NCBI RefSeq assembly: GCF_029714205.1
Contig: NZ_CP121648.1
Location: 7,107,501 to 7,171,500 of the forward strand
Length of the DNA: 64,000 nt
DNA from: Methylobacterium sp. CB376
Lineage (GTDB): Bacteria > Pseudomonadota > Alphaproteobacteria > Rhizobiales > Beijerinckiaceae
Direction of reading: 5' to 3'
This document shows positions 52,454 to 61,891 of the stretch, piece after piece (position 1 is the first letter of the stretch; each line of letters starts with the position of its first letter). The notes under the pieces are model-generated. The model made no database searches, had not been told where the DNA came from, and was given only the letters and a program-made list of their open reading frames with translations. A program made the position numbers and the translations under genes.

Positions 52454-55276
52454 TCACGCCTTCCGCGCCGCCTTCAGCCGGTAGAGGGCGTCGAGCGCTT
52501 CGCGCGGGGTGAGCCCGTCCGGATCCAGGCTGTCGAGGAGGTCGCGCAGGGGATCGGCCTTCGGGGCAGGGGGCGGCGCGGGCGGTGCCGGCGGCAGCGC
52601 GGAAAACAGCGGCAGCTCGGCCGGGGGCCGCCGCCCGCGCCCACCCTCCCCCTTCTCCAGGTCGGCCAGGATGACCTTGGCGCGGGCGATCACCGAGGCT
52701 GGCAGCCCCGCGAGCCGCGCCACCTGCAGGCCGTAGGAGCGGTCCGCGGCACCCGGCACCACCTCGTGCAGGAAGACCACGTCGCCCTCCCACTCGGTGA
52801 CCTTGAGGGTCGCGTTCGACAGCCGCTCCAGGCGCTTGGCGAGGCCCGTGAGCTCGTGGAAATGGGTCGCGAACAGCGCCCGGCAGCCCGTCACCTCGTG
52901 CAGGTGCTCCAGGCAGGCCCAGGCGATCGACAGCCCGTCGAAGGTCGCGGTGCCGCGCCCGATCTCGTCGAGAACCACGAGGGAGCGCCGCGTCGCCTGA
53001 TTCAGGATCGCGGCGGTCTCCACCATCTCGACCATGAAGGTCGAGTGGCCCCGCGCGAGGTCGTCGGCCGCGCCGACCCGCGAGAACAGCCGGTCCACCA
53101 GCCCGAGATGGGCCGCGCGCGCCGGCACGAAGGCCCCCATCTGGGCCAGCACCGCGATCAGCGCGTTCTGGCGCAGGAAGGTCGATTTGCCGCCCATGTT
53201 CGGGCCGGTGACGACCAGGATCCTGCCGGCCTCCCGGCCGGAGCCGGCCTCGCGGCCGGAGCCGGCCTCGCGGCCGGGGCCGGCCCTCTCCCCCGACAGA
53301 TCGCAGGAATTGGCGATGAAGGGTTCGCCCGCCTGGCGCAGGGCCGCCTCCACCACCGGGTGGCGGGCGCCCTCGACCCGGAAGGTCAGGCTCTCGTCGA
53401 GGACGGGCCGGACCCAGCCGAGTTCGACCGCGAGCTCCGCCTGCGAGGCCGCCACGTCCAGCGCCGCGAGCGCGGTCGCCGCGGCGGTGATCGCCTCCGC
53501 CCGCCCCATCACGGCGGCCGCGAGCGCCTCGAAGGCCGCGAGTTCCAGGGCCAGCCCCCGGCCCGCCGCGTTGGCGATCCGCGATTCCAGCTCCCCGAGC
53601 TCCACGCTGGTGAAGCGCATCGCGTCGACCATGGTCTGGCGGTGCACGAAGGTGCCGCGCCAGGGATCCTTGAGCAGGGTCTCGCCGACCGCCTGCGGCA
53701 CCTCGATGAAGAAGCCCAGCAGGTTGTTGTGCTTGATGCGCAGGGTGCGGCAGCCGGTCTCCTCGGCGTAGCGGGTCTGCAGCCCGGCGACGAAGCGGCG
53801 GGAATCGCTCTGCAGCGCCCGCGCCTCGTCGAGTTCGGGCGAGTGCCCCTCGCGCACGAAGTTGCCGTCGCGCTTGGACAGGGGCAAGTCGTCGGCGAGC
53901 GCCCCCTGCAGGGTCTCGACGAGCCCGTCGCCGACGCTGGCGAGGAGCCGCGCCGCCTTGCCGATCTCGGCCGGCAGCGCGCCCGCCCCGGCGAGGCGCG
54001 TCGCGATGCTGCGCGCCGCGTCGAGCCCGTCGCGCAGGGCGGCGAGGTCGCGCGGCCCCGCCCGCCCGACCCCGACCCGGGACAGCGCCCGCGCCATGTC
54101 GGGCGCCCGGGCGAGGTCGGCGCGCAATTCGGCGCGCAGGCCGCCCTCGGCGACCAGGAAGGCCACCGCGTCCTGGCGGCGCCGGATCAGCGCGAGGTCG
54201 GTCGAGGGGCTGGCGAGGCGCTCGGCGAGGAGCCGGGCGCCGGCCGCCCCGACCGTGCGGTCGATGGCCGCCAGCAGGCTGCCGGCGCGCTCGCCCGAGA
54301 GCGTGCGGGTGAGTTCGAGATTGGCCCGGGTCGCCGCGTCGATCAGCAGGGTGCCGCCCGCGGCGTGGCGCGCGGGCGGGCCGAGCGGCACCTTGGCGCC
54401 GAGCTGCGTGCGGGCGATGTAGTGCAGCACGGTCCCGGCCGCCGCCACCTCGGCGCGGCCGAAGGCGCCGAACCCGTCCAGGGTGGCGACGCCGAACTGC
54501 TCCCTGAGCGCCCGCTCGGCCGAGGCCGGGTCGGCCTCGCCGCGCCCGAGGGGCGTCACCGAGGCGGAGGTGTCGCGCCACAGCCGCGCGAGGTCGGGAT
54601 CGGCGTGGATCGCCTCCGCCACCACGATCTCGCGGGGGTCGAGCCGGGCGAGTTCGGCGGCGAGCCCGGCGCCGTCCACCTCCGAGAGGGTGAAGCGGCC
54701 GGTCGAGATGTCGACCGCCGCGATGCCGTAGGTCCAGCCGGTCTCGGAGGCGCGCCGCCGGGCCAGCGCCACCAGCAGGTTGGCGCGGGCCGGGTCGAGC
54801 AGCCGCTCCTCGGTGATCGTGCCGGGGGTGACGAGGCGCACGACCTCGCGCCGCACCACCGATTTCGCGCCGCGCTTCTTCGCCTCGGCAGGGTCCTCGG
54901 TCTGCTCGCAGACCGCGACCCGGTGGCCGAGCGCGATCAGCCGCTGCAGGTAATCGTCCGCCCGGTCAATCGGCACCCCGCACATCGGGATGTCCGCCCC
55001 CGCGTGCTTGCCGCGCCGGGTCAGCACGATCCCGAGCGCCCGCGAGGCGATCTCCGCGTCCTCGAAGAACAGCTCGTAGAAATCCCCCATCCGGTAGAAC
55101 AGGAGCAAGCCCGGATTGGCCGACTTGATCTCGATGTACTGCGCCATCATGGGCGAGGCCACCGCCTCGGCGGGCGGCGGCGCGCCGCGCCGCCCGCGCG
55201 GGGGCGGGGCGTCCTGCGCCGGCTCGTGGGGCTCGTCGCGGGTCGGGCGCCGGCCGAAATCGCTGTCCATCGTCAT
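52454..55276 (-). CDS. mutS: DNA mismatch repair protein MutS
   Basis: The protein of about 940 residues recognises mismatches and starts repair with MutL. After a Pro/Arg-rich N-terminal extension (1-40), the mismatch-binding domain begins [11 protein letters not shown] and holds the Phe-x-Glu wedge (Phe66 and Glu68 in GDFYELF); then connector, lever and clamp domains; then the ATPase with Walker [10 protein letters not shown] near 690, [14 protein letters not shown], Walker [15 protein letters not shown] and [12 protein letters not shown] hexapeptide (GREAGS) occurs three times just before the Walker A strand, encoded by an 18-bp repeat. The start is set at the Met pair 55276/55270, where family-like sequence begins. 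It follows hslO on the same strand by 77 bases. Confidence 0.96.
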   Translation of the reverse strand: MTMDSDFGRRPTRDEPHEPAQDAPPPRGRRGAPPPAEAVASPMMAQYIEIKSANPGLLLFYRMGDFYELFFEDAEIASRALGIVLTRRGKHAGADIPMCGVPIDRADDYLQRLIALGHRVAVCEQTEDPAEAKKRGAKSVVRREVVRLVTPGTITEERLLDPARANLLVALARRRASETGWTYGIAAVDISTGRFTLSEVDGAGLAAELARLDPREIVVAEAIHADPDLARLWRDTSASVTPLGRGEADPASAERALREQFGVATLDGFGAFGRAEVAAAGTVLHYIARTQLGAKVPLGPPARHAAGGTLLIDAATRANLELTRTLSGERAGSLLAAIDRTVGAAGARLLAERLASPSTDLALIRRRQDAVAFLVAEGGLRAELRADLARAPDMARALSRVGVGRAGPRDLAALRDGLDAARSIATRLAGAGALPAEIGKAARLLASVGDGLVETLQGALADDLPLSKRDGNFVREGHSPELDEARALQSDSRRFVAGLQTRYAEETGCRTLRIKHNNLLGFFIEVPQAVGETLLKDPWRGTFVHRQTMVDAMRFTSVELGELESRIANAAGRGLALELAAFEALAAAVMGRAEAITAAATALAALDVAASQAELAVELGWVRPVLDESLTFRVEGARHPVVEAALRQAGEPFIANSCDLSGERAGPGREAGSGREAGSGREAGRILVVTGPNMGGKSTFLRQNALIAVLAQMGAFVPARAAHLGLVDRLFSRVGAADDLARGHSTFMVEMVETAAILNQATRRSLVVLDEIGRGTATFDGLSIAWACLEHLHEVTGCRALFATHFHELTGLAKRLERLSNATLKVTEWEGDVVFLHEVVPGAADRSYGLQVARLAGLPASVIARAKVILADLEKGEGGRGRRPPAELPLFSALPPAPPAPPPAPKADPLRDLLDSLDPDGLTPREALDALYRLKAARKA
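53226..53279. repeat. 18-bp in-frame tandem repeat (3 units) inside mutS near the ATP-binding loop
   Basis: CCGGCCTCSCGGCCGGRG repeats at 53226, 53244 and 53262. On the coding strand it gives three GREAGS-type hexapeptides, ending about five residues before the strand that leads into the Walker A motif. Confidence 0.9.
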
Positions 55277-55352
55277 CGGCCCGGACTCTAGCAGACGGTC
55301 CCGGTCCTTCCAGGCGAGGCCCGAGTTCTCCCCGGGGATCATCGGGTCCGCC

Positions 55353-56363
55353 TCAGTGCCGGGCGCCGCCCGCGATCTCGGCCTCCACCTCCGCCGGATC
55401 GAGGTCGTAGTGGCGCGAGCAGAACTCGCAGGTGATGCCGATGCGGCCGTTCTCGCCGACCATGTCGCGCCGGTCCTCGTCCGAGAACCGGCGGATCATG
55501 GTCATCACCCGCTCGCGCGAGCAGCGGCAGGCCTCGTGCACGCCCTGGGCCCCGAAGACCCGCACGCCGCGCTCGTGGAAGAGGCGGTAGAGCAGGCGCT
55601 CGCTCGACACGGTCGGGTCGACGAGTTCGTGGTCCTCGGTGGTGGCCACCAGGGACTTCGCCTCGACCCAGGCATCGTCCTCCGGCACCCCGCGCTCGTC
55701 GAGGCGCGCGTGGCCCTCCGGGACGTCGCCGGGCGGCAGGTCGGCGGCGCGGGCCCGCTCGGGGGATTGCGGCAGGAACTGCACCAGCAGCCCGCCGGCC
55801 CGCCAGCTGCGCGTCCCCTCCTCCAGCCGCTCGGCCACCGCGAGGCGCACCCGGGTCGGGATCTGCTCGGACTGGCGGAAATACTGGTGCGCCGCCTCCT
55901 CGAAGCCCTGGCCGTCGAGGGCGACCACGCCCTGGTAGCGGCTCTGGGCCGAGCCCTGGTCGATGGTGAGCGCGAGGTGGCCCTGGCCGAGGAGGTCCGC
56001 GGTGCCCTGGCGGCCGCCCAGCGCCGCGAGGCGCTCCGCGTCGAAGCGGGCGGTGGCGCGCAGGCGGTCGGGCGCCTCGAAATCCACCACCACCATGTCG
56101 ACCGCGCCGTCGGTCTTGGTTTGGAGCTGGAAGCGGCCCTCGAACTTGAGCGAGGCGCCCAGCAGCACGGTGAGCGCCGCCGCCTCGCCGAGCGCCCGGG
56201 CGACCGGGTCGGGATAGCCGTGGCGGCGCAGGATCGTGTCGACCGCGGGGCCGAGCCGCACGATGCGGCCGCGCACGTCCAGGGGCTCGACCGCGAAGGG
56301 CAGCACCACGTCGTCGCGGCCCTCGGCCGGGAGATCGGTGTCGTGGGGGGTGTCGGAGCTCAT
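55353..56363 (-). CDS. hslO: Redox-activated chaperone Hsp33
   Basis: The 336-residue protein is the oxidative-stress holdase Hsp33. The zinc-switch cysteines are Cys279 and Cys281 (ACRCSRE) and Cys312 and Cys315 (CEFCSRHY), the CxC/CxxC pattern of the family; the N-terminal domain includes [20 protein letters not shown] (abridged) and [15 protein letters not shown]. It lies downstream of argF on the same strand with a 187-bp gap, a conserved alphaproteobacterial order, and upstream of mutS. Confidence 0.93.
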   Translation of the reverse strand: MSSDTPHDTDLPAEGRDDVVLPFAVEPLDVRGRIVRLGPAVDTILRRHGYPDPVARALGEAAALTVLLGASLKFEGRFQLQTKTDGAVDMVVVDFEAPDRLRATARFDAERLAALGGRQGTADLLGQGHLALTIDQGSAQSRYQGVVALDGQGFEEAAHQYFRQSEQIPTRVRLAVAERLEEGTRSWRAGGLLVQFLPQSPERARAADLPPGDVPEGHARLDERGVPEDDAWVEAKSLVATTEDHELVDPTVSSERLLYRLFHERGVRVFGAQGVHEACRCSRERVMTMIRRFSDEDRRDMVGENGRIGITCEFCSRHYDLDPAEVEAEIAGGARH

Positions 56364-56550
56364 GTCCTCTCCGGGGCCGGGGGCGGGACGCCGCGCCGGC
56401 GCGCTCGAACGGATCGATGGTCTCCCGGCGGCGCGGCTCCACGGCTCCGCGCCCGCCGGGGACGGCGGGGTCGCGGGAAGCGCTCGGGGTGGAACCGCCG
56501 CGTCGAGAGACCGGCCTGTCCACCCGATATGGGGAGCCGCCCGCCGCTTT

Positions 56551-57495
56551 TCACGCCTCCACGGCGCCGAGGCACCAGGCGAGGATGCCCTTCTGGGCGT
56601 GGAGGCGGTTCTCGGCCTCGTCGAACACCACCGATTGCGGCCCGTCGATCACCTCCGCGGTGACCTCCTCGCCGCGATGGGCCGGCAGGCAATGCATGAA
56701 GACCGCGTCCTTGGCGGCGGCCCGCATCAGTTCCCCGTTGACCTGGTAGGGCATCAGCAGGTTGTGGCGGTGCGCCTCGTCCTCGTCGCCCATCGAGACC
56801 CAGCAATCGGTCACGACCGCGTCCGCCCCGGCGGCCGCCTCGAAGGGATCGGCCGTGACGGTGACCTGGGCGCCCTCGGCCCGCGCCCAATCGAGGAGTT
56901 CGGGCTTGACCGGGAGCTCCGGCGGGGTCGCGATCCGCAGGCGGAACTCGAAGCGCGCCGCCGCATGCGCCCAGGAGGCGAGGACGTTGTTGGCATCCCC
57001 CGACCACGCCACGGTCCGGCCCCGGATCGGCCCGCGATGCTCCTCGAAGGTCAGCACGTCCGCCATGATCTGGCAGGGATGCGAGAGCTTGGTCAGCCCG
57101 TTGATCACCGGGACCTCGGCGTGGCGGGCGAGTTCCCGCATCATGTCGTGGTCGAGGATGCGGATCATGATCGCGTCGACGTAGCGCGACAGGACGCGCG
57201 CCGTGTCGGCGATGGTCTCGCCGCGGCCGAGCTGCATCTCCTTGCCGGTGAGCATCAGCGTCTCGCCGCCGAGTTCCCGCATGGCGACGTCGAAGGAGAC
57301 GCGGGTGCGGGTCGAGGGGCGGTCGAACACCATCGCCAGGATCTTGCCGGCGAGCGGGCGCTCGGCCGGCGGCTGGCCCTTGCGGCGGCGGCTCTTCAGG
57401 TCGGCGCAGGCGTCGAGCACGCCGCGCAGCTGGCCGGCGGAGAGGTCCGTCAGGTCGAGGAAGTGCCGCGGACCGGTCGTGAAGGGGCCGTTCAT
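56551..57495 (-). CDS. argF: Ornithine carbamoyltransferase
   Basis: The 314-residue enzyme makes citrulline from ornithine and carbamoyl phosphate in arginine biosynthesis. The carbamoyl-phosphate loop is [15 protein letters not shown], followed by [16 protein letters not shown] and [13 protein letters not shown] (abridged), and the ornithine site is in [11 protein letters not shown]. The ATG overlaps the argD stop (TGATG), so both come from one transcript. hslO follows. Confidence 0.95.
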   Translation of the reverse strand: MNGPFTTGPRHFLDLTDLSAGQLRGVLDACADLKSRRRKGQPPAERPLAGKILAMVFDRPSTRTRVSFDVAMRELGGETLMLTGKEMQLGRGETIADTARVLSRYVDAIMIRILDHDMMRELARHAEVPVINGLTKLSHPCQIMADVLTFEEHRGPIRGRTVAWSGDANNVLASWAHAAARFEFRLRIATPPELPVKPELLDWARAEGAQVTVTADPFEAAAGADAVVTDCWVSMGDEDEAHRHNLLMPYQVNGELMRAAAKDAVFMHCLPAHRGEEVTAEVIDGPQSVVFDEAENRLHAQKGILAWCLGAVEA

Positions 57496-58688
57496 CACTC
57501 GGCGGCTCCCCGCATCGTGGCTTCGAGGGAGGAGGACGCGGCCTCGAGGCGGTTCACCGCCTCGGCGACCTCGGCCTCGCCGATGATCAGCGGCGGCAGG
57601 AGCCGCACCACGTTGTCGCCGGCCGGGATCACCAGCAGGTGCTCGGCCCGCGCCGCCGCGGCGAACTCGGTGTTGGGGACCACGCAGCGCAGGCCCGTCA
57701 TCAGGCCCTCGCCGCGCACCTCCGCGATCACGCCGGGATGCCGGTCCTTGAGCGCCGCGAGGCGCTGCTTGAGCAGCAGCCCGGTCCGGCGCACCTGCTC
57801 CAGGAAGCCCGGCGCCAGCACCACGTCGAGGACGGCGTTGCCCACCGCCATGGCGAGCGGGTTGCCGCCGAAGGTGGTGCCGTGGCTGCCCACCACCATG
57901 CCGCGCGCCGCCTCGCGCGTCGCGAGGCAGGCGCCCATCGGGAAGCCGCCGCCGATGCCCTTGGCGGCCGACAGGATGTCGGGGGTCACGCCCGACCATT
58001 CGTGCGCGAAGAGCTTGCCGGTGCGCCCCATCCCGGTCTGGACCTCGTCCATGATCAGGAGGAGCCCGTGCCGGTCGCAGAGGCCGCGCAGGGTGCGCAG
58101 GAATTCGGGCGACACGACCCGCAGGCCGCCCTCGCCCTGGATCGGCTCGATCATCAGGGCGGCGGTCTCGGGCGTGATGGCGTGCGCGAGCGCGTCGAGG
58201 TCGCCGTAGGGCACCTGGTCGAAGCCCTCGACCTTCGGCCCGAAGCCCTCGATGTACTTCTGCTGCCCGCCCGCCGCGATGGTGGCCAGGGTGCGGCCGT
58301 GGAAGGCGCCCTCGAAGGTGACGATCCGGAACCTCTCCGGGTGCCCGCCCGCCGCGTGGTACTTGCGCGCCATCTTGATGGCGGCCTCGTTCGCCTCCGC
58401 GCCGGAATTCGAGAAGAACACCACGTCCGCGAAGGTCGCGTCGATCAGGCGCTGCGCGAGGCGCTCGCCTTCCGGGATTTCGAACAGGTTGGAGACGTGC
58501 CAGACCTTGCGCGCCTGCTCGGTCAGCGCCTCGACGAGGTGCGGGTGGGCGTGGCCGAGCGCGTTGACGGCGATGCCGGCGCCGAAGTCGAGGTATCGCG
58601 AGCCGTCTCGGGCGACGAGCCACGCGCCCTCCCCGCGTTCGAACGATACCTTGGCCCTGGCATAGGTCGGCAAGAGGGCGGACGTCAC
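57495..58688 (-). CDS. argD: Acetylornithine aminotransferase
   Basis: The 397-residue PLP enzyme converts N-acetylglutamate semialdehyde to N-acetylornithine. Visible: [22 protein letters not shown] (abridged), [37 protein letters not shown] and the PLP lysine in [15 protein letters not shown]. The start is GTG at 58688 with GGAG eight bases before it, giving the usual [12 protein letters not shown] start; an in-frame GTG at 58760 would add an unlike 24 residues. Its leader carries a promoter and a terminator-like hairpin. Confidence 0.95.
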   Translation of the reverse strand: MTSALLPTYARAKVSFERGEGAWLVARDGSRYLDFGAGIAVNALGHAHPHLVEALTEQARKVWHVSNLFEIPEGERLAQRLIDATFADVVFFSNSGAEANEAAIKMARKYHAAGGHPERFRIVTFEGAFHGRTLATIAAGGQQKYIEGFGPKVEGFDQVPYGDLDALAHAITPETAALMIEPIQGEGGLRVVSPEFLRTLRGLCDRHGLLLIMDEVQTGMGRTGKLFAHEWSGVTPDILSAAKGIGGGFPMGACLATREAARGMVVGSHGTTFGGNPLAMAVGNAVLDVVLAPGFLEQVRRTGLLLKQRLAALKDRHPGVIAEVRGEGLMTGLRCVVPNTEFAAAARAEHLLVIPAGDNVVRLLPPLIIGEAEVAEAVNRLEAASSSLEATMRGAAE

Positions 58689-58705
58689 GATTCCGTCTCC
58701 GTCGC

Positions 58706-58760
58706 GGCCGCCCCCGCAGAAAGGCGGCCAAAAAGAAAGCGCCGCCTCGAAGGGCGGCAC
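58706..58760 (-). promoter_or_regulatory. Putative attenuator in the argD leader
   Basis: On the minus strand, GTGCCGCC (58760-58753) and GGCGGCGC (58746-58739) form an 8-bp stem with loop CTTCGA, followed at once by TTTCTTTTT (58738-58730): a complete intrinsic terminator, rare in this GC-rich DNA. A third segment GGCCGCC (58729-58723) can pair either with the second arm of the terminator or with a fourth segment GGCGGCC (58712-58706), so terminator and antiterminator forms are possible. No arginine-rich leader peptide is seen. Confidence 0.55.
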
Positions 58761-58768
58761 GCGCGCGA

Positions 58769-58796
58769 ATACTAGGGATCGGGGCCGGCCTGTCAA
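58769..58796 (-). promoter_or_regulatory. Promoter of the argD-argF operon
   Basis: TTGACA (58796-58791) and TAGTAT (58774-58769) lie 16 bases apart on the minus strand, predicting transcription from about 58762, immediately before the leader hairpin. Confidence 0.6.
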
Positions 58797-58910
58797 CGCC
58801 GGGGCCCGCGCGGCGGCGGCGCCCCGCCGCTTGCCTGTGGCAGGCTTGCCATGAGGGCCCTCCTCGGGCGAGACAGCCGCCACCGATTCGACGCACATTG
58901 GGAGACCCGC

Positions 58911-59384
58911 ATGAGCGCCACGTTCGACCGCCTGAAGGATCTCGGCCTCGTCCTGCCCCCGGCCGCCGCCCCGGTGGCGAACTACGTCCCGTTCAAGCGG
59001 GCCGGCAACCTCGTGGTGGTCTCCGGCCAGCTCTGCTTCGGGCCGGACGGCCAGCTCGATTCCCGCCACAAGGGCAAGGTCGGGGCCGAGGTGAGCCCCG
59101 AGGCGGCCACCGAGGCCGCCCGCTTCTGCGCCCTCAACGTGCTCGCCCAGCTCCAGGCGGCGGTCGGGAACCTCGACGACGCGGTGGTGAGCTGCATCCG
59201 CCTCGGCGGCTTCATCAACACGGCGCCGGGCTTCTCGGCCGTCGCCGGGGTGATGAACGGCGCCTCGGACCTGATGGTGCAGGTGCTCGGCGAGCGCGGG
59301 CGCCACGCCCGCTCGACGGTCGGCGTCGCCGAACTGCCCCTCGACGCGGTGGTCGAGGTCGAGGGCATGTTCGAAGTCCGATGA
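58911..59384 (+). CDS. RidA-family (YjgF/YER057c/UK114) protein
   Basis: The 157-residue protein is of the longer RidA-like class: [54 protein letters not shown] and [24 protein letters not shown] (abridged). RidA proteins hydrolyse reactive enamine/imine products of PLP enzymes; the Arg in STVGV-type context ARSTVGV is where the catalytic Arg lies in the family. ATG at 58911 with GGGAG before it. The gdpD gene overlaps by four bases. Facing argD fits a role near PLP-enzyme metabolism, but this is inference. Confidence 0.88.
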   Translation: MSATFDRLKDLGLVLPPAAAPVANYVPFKRAGNLVVVSGQLCFGPDGQLDSRHKGKVGAEVSPEAATEAARFCALNVLAQLQAAVGNLDDAVVSCIRLGGFINTAPGFSAVAGVMNGASDLMVQVLGERGRHARSTVGVAELPLDAVVEVEGMFEVR

Positions 59385-60148
59385 CCCCGGCCCTCGCCCC
59401 CGCCTGGCTGACCGCGCGGCCGATCGCGCATCGCGGCCTGCACGACCGCGCCGCCGGCCTGCCCGAGAACTCGCTCGCGGCGGCCGAGGCGGCGATCGCC
59501 CTCGGCTACGCGATCGAGTGCGACGTCCAGCTGAGCCGGGACGGCGAGGCGATGGTGTTCCACGACGAGGCGCTCGGGCGCCTCTGCGGCGCGCCCGGCC
59601 TGGTGCGCGAGCGGGACGCCGCCGACCTCGCCGGGCTCTCCCTGCTGGGCGGCCCGGAGCGCGTTCCGACCCTGCCCGCCTTCCTCTCCCGCATCGCCGG
59701 GCGCACGCCCCTCGTCGTCGAGGTGAAGTCGCGCTTCGACGGCGACCTCGCGCTCGCCCGCCGCACCGCCGAGGTGGTGGCGGCCTATGCGGGGCCGGTG
59801 GCGCTGAAATCCTTCGATCCGGCGGTGGTGGCGGCCCTTGCCGACCTCGCGCCCGGTCTGCCGCGCGGCATCGTCGCCGAGAGCCGCCGGGAGAACGATG
59901 CCGAGGAGGGCGCCTATGCGGGGATGAGCCCGGAGGCGCGGGCGAGCCTCGCCCACCTCCTGCACTTCGCCGAGAGCCGGCCGGACTTCCTGTCCTGGCG
60001 GGTCGACGACCTGCCCAACGCGGCCACCCACCTCGCCCGGCTGCTGGGCGGGCGCCCGGTCATGACCTGGACCGTGCGCACGCCCGCGCAGGTCGCGCGG
60101 GCGCGGCTCCACGCCGACCAGATGGTGTTCGAGGGCTTCCGGGCCTGA
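59381..60148 (+). CDS. Glycerophosphodiester phosphodiesterase
   Basis: The 255-residue TIM-barrel enzyme cleaves glycerophosphodiesters to glycerol 3-phosphate and an alcohol. Catalytic and Ca2+ residues are visible: His17-Arg18 in AHRG, Glu29-Asn30 in PENS, Glu46 and Asp48 in IECDVQ, and His61 in VFHDE. No signal peptide, so it is cytoplasmic. ATGA overlap with the RidA gene shows one operon. Convergent with dcd 12 bases away. Confidence 0.92.
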   Translation: MTPALAPAWLTARPIAHRGLHDRAAGLPENSLAAAEAAIALGYAIECDVQLSRDGEAMVFHDEALGRLCGAPGLVRERDAADLAGLSLLGGPERVPTLPAFLSRIAGRTPLVVEVKSRFDGDLALARRTAEVVAAYAGPVALKSFDPAVVAALADLAPGLPRGIVAESRRENDAEEGAYAGMSPEARASLAHLLHFAESRPDFLSWRVDDLPNAATHLARLLGGRPVMTWTVRTPAQVARARLHADQMVFEGFRA

Positions 60149-60160
60149 CGGGGCCCGCCC

Positions 60161-61246
60161 CTACACGAAGTGCTTCGAGAGTTTGAGGCCCTGGGCCTGG
60201 TAGTTCGAGCCGGCCTGCTCGCCGTAGAGGGCGGCCGGCCGCTCGGCCATGCGCTCGTAGACCAGCCGCCCGACGATCTGGCCGTCCTCCAGCATGAAGG
60301 GCACGTCGCGGGAGCGCACTTCCAGCACCGCCCGCGCCCCCGCCCCGCCCGCCTCGGCATGGCCGAAGCCCGGATCGAAGAAGCCCGCGTAGTGGACGCG
60401 GAACTCGCCCACCAGGGGGTCGAAGGGCACCATCTCGGCGGCGAAGTCCGGCGGCACTTGCACGCATTCCTTCGAGGCCAGGATGTAGAACTGGCCGGGA
60501 TCGAGGATCAGCGTGCCCGAGCCGTCCGCCCGCAGGGGCTCCCAGAACTCCCCGACCGGGTAGGCGCGCGGCCGGTCGACGTCGACGAGGCCGGTATGGC
60601 GCTTGGCCCTGTAGCCGATCAGCCCGTCGAAGCCCGCGAGGTCCACCGACACCGCCACCCCGCCCTGGAAGGAGGGATCGGGCGCGCTGACGAGCGGGCT
60701 CTGCGCGTGCAGCCGCGCCAGCGCCTCGTCGCCGAGGCGCACGGACCCCTTCCGGAAGCGGATCTGGGACAGGCGCGAGCCGGTGCGCACCAGGACCGGG
60801 AAGGTGCGCGGCGAGATCTCGGCGAAGAGCGGCCCGGCATAGCCGGGCTCGACCATGTCGAACTCGCGCGCCTGGTCGGTGATCACCCGGGTGAAGACGT
60901 CGATGCGGCCGGTGGAGCTCTTGGGATTGGCGCTCGCCGCGAGGTCGGGCGGCAGGGCGAGGCCCTCCTGCAATTCGGCGATGTAGACGCAGCCCGTCTC
61001 CAGCACGGCGCCCTGGCGCAGGTCGATCTCGTGCAGCTTGAGCTTGGCGAGGCAGGCGGCGACGTCCCGGGTGCGGCCGGGCAGGAAGCTGGCGCGGACC
61101 CGGTAGGCCTTCCGCCCCAGGCGCAGGTCGAGGCTCGCGGGCTGGACCTGGTCGTCCGCGAAGGGCGCCTCGGTGCGGATCACCCCGGCCGCGCGCAGGC
61201 CCACGATGCTCTCCGCCGCCTGTATTCCGTCGCGCAACGCCACCAT
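60161..61246 (-). CDS. dcd: 2'-deoxycytidine 5'-triphosphate deaminase, long alphaproteobacterial form
   Basis: The 361-residue protein has two dUTPase/Dcd-like beta domains in one chain, about twice the usual 190 residues; this long form is common in alphaproteobacteria. Blocks: VQPASLDLRLGRKAYRV in the first domain, SSTGRIDVFTRVITD with the nucleotide-binding SSxGR motif, and in the second FYILASKECVQVPPDFAAEM and HYAGFFDPGFGH. It supplies dUMP by converting dCTP to dUTP. Divergent from apaG. Confidence 0.88.
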   Translation of the reverse strand: MVALRDGIQAAESIVGLRAAGVIRTEAPFADDQVQPASLDLRLGRKAYRVRASFLPGRTRDVAACLAKLKLHEIDLRQGAVLETGCVYIAELQEGLALPPDLAASANPKSSTGRIDVFTRVITDQAREFDMVEPGYAGPLFAEISPRTFPVLVRTGSRLSQIRFRKGSVRLGDEALARLHAQSPLVSAPDPSFQGGVAVSVDLAGFDGLIGYRAKRHTGLVDVDRPRAYPVGEFWEPLRADGSGTLILDPGQFYILASKECVQVPPDFAAEMVPFDPLVGEFRVHYAGFFDPGFGHAEAGGAGARAVLEVRSRDVPFMLEDGQIVGRLVYERMAERPAALYGEQAGSNYQAQGLKLSKHFV

Positions 61247-61332
61247 GACCGGTCCTCTCCGGGCGAATGTCGTAGACGGGCCTTTCGGATGCGTGAAGGT
61301 CCCGGCGGAATGCGCACGCGCCGCGCTGCCGA

Positions 61333-61361
61333 TTGACGCGGGTGGCGGCGGACCGTACCAC
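61333..61361 (+). promoter_or_regulatory. Candidate promoter for apaG
   Basis: TTGACG and TACCAC are 17 bases apart, ending 59 bases before the apaG ATG. The -10 box is weak. Confidence 0.3.
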
Positions 61362-61419
61362 GGCGCGGCTGGGCGGCGGCTCCGGTTTTCGGGGCGGCCG
61401 CGACCCCGGAGGCTCCCGG

Positions 61420-61812
61420 ATGTACAAGGCCGAGACCCGCGGCATCAGCGTGACCGTCACGCCCCGTTTCGTGGAGGAGGAATCCTCGCCGGACGAGAGC
61501 CGCTACTTCTTCGCCTACACGGTCGAGATCACCAATAACGGGCGTGACAAGGTGCAGTTGCGCTCGCGGCACTGGCGCATCGTCGACGGGCGGGGCGCCC
61601 TCCAGGAGGTGCGCGGGGCCGGGGTCGTCGGCAAGCAGCCGGTGCTCGGGCCGGGTGAATCGTTCAGCTACACGAGCGGCTGCCCGCTGCCGACGCCGAA
61701 CGGCACCATGGAGGGCACCTACACGATGGCGACGGCGGACGGCGAGAGCTTCGAGGCAGCGATCCCGGCCTTCTCCCTCGACGTGCCGCACGTGCGCCGG
61801 GTCATGCACTGA
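61420..61812 (+). CDS. apaG: ApaG protein (DUF525)
   Basis: The 130-residue beta-sandwich protein matches ApaG: YKAETRGISVTVTPRFVEEES (abridged), YFFAYTVEITNNG, LRSRHWRIVDGRG, VVGKQPVLGPGESFSYTSGCPL and MEGTYTM. ApaG is linked to Co2+ tolerance and Mg2+ efflux in enteric bacteria, but its molecular job is not settled. The ATG at 61420 follows GGAGGCTCCCGG. argE follows 79 bases later. Confidence 0.93.
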   Translation: MYKAETRGISVTVTPRFVEEESSPDESRYFFAYTVEITNNGRDKVQLRSRHWRIVDGRGALQEVRGAGVVGKQPVLGPGESFSYTSGCPLPTPNGTMEGTYTMATADGESFEAAIPAFSLDVPHVRRVMH

Positions 61813-61891
61813 GCGCATCGCCGCGCCGCTGGACGGGGGCCCGGAGCCGCGTAGGCTGCGCAGCGCCCTCGTTCACGTCTTCCGGATCCCG

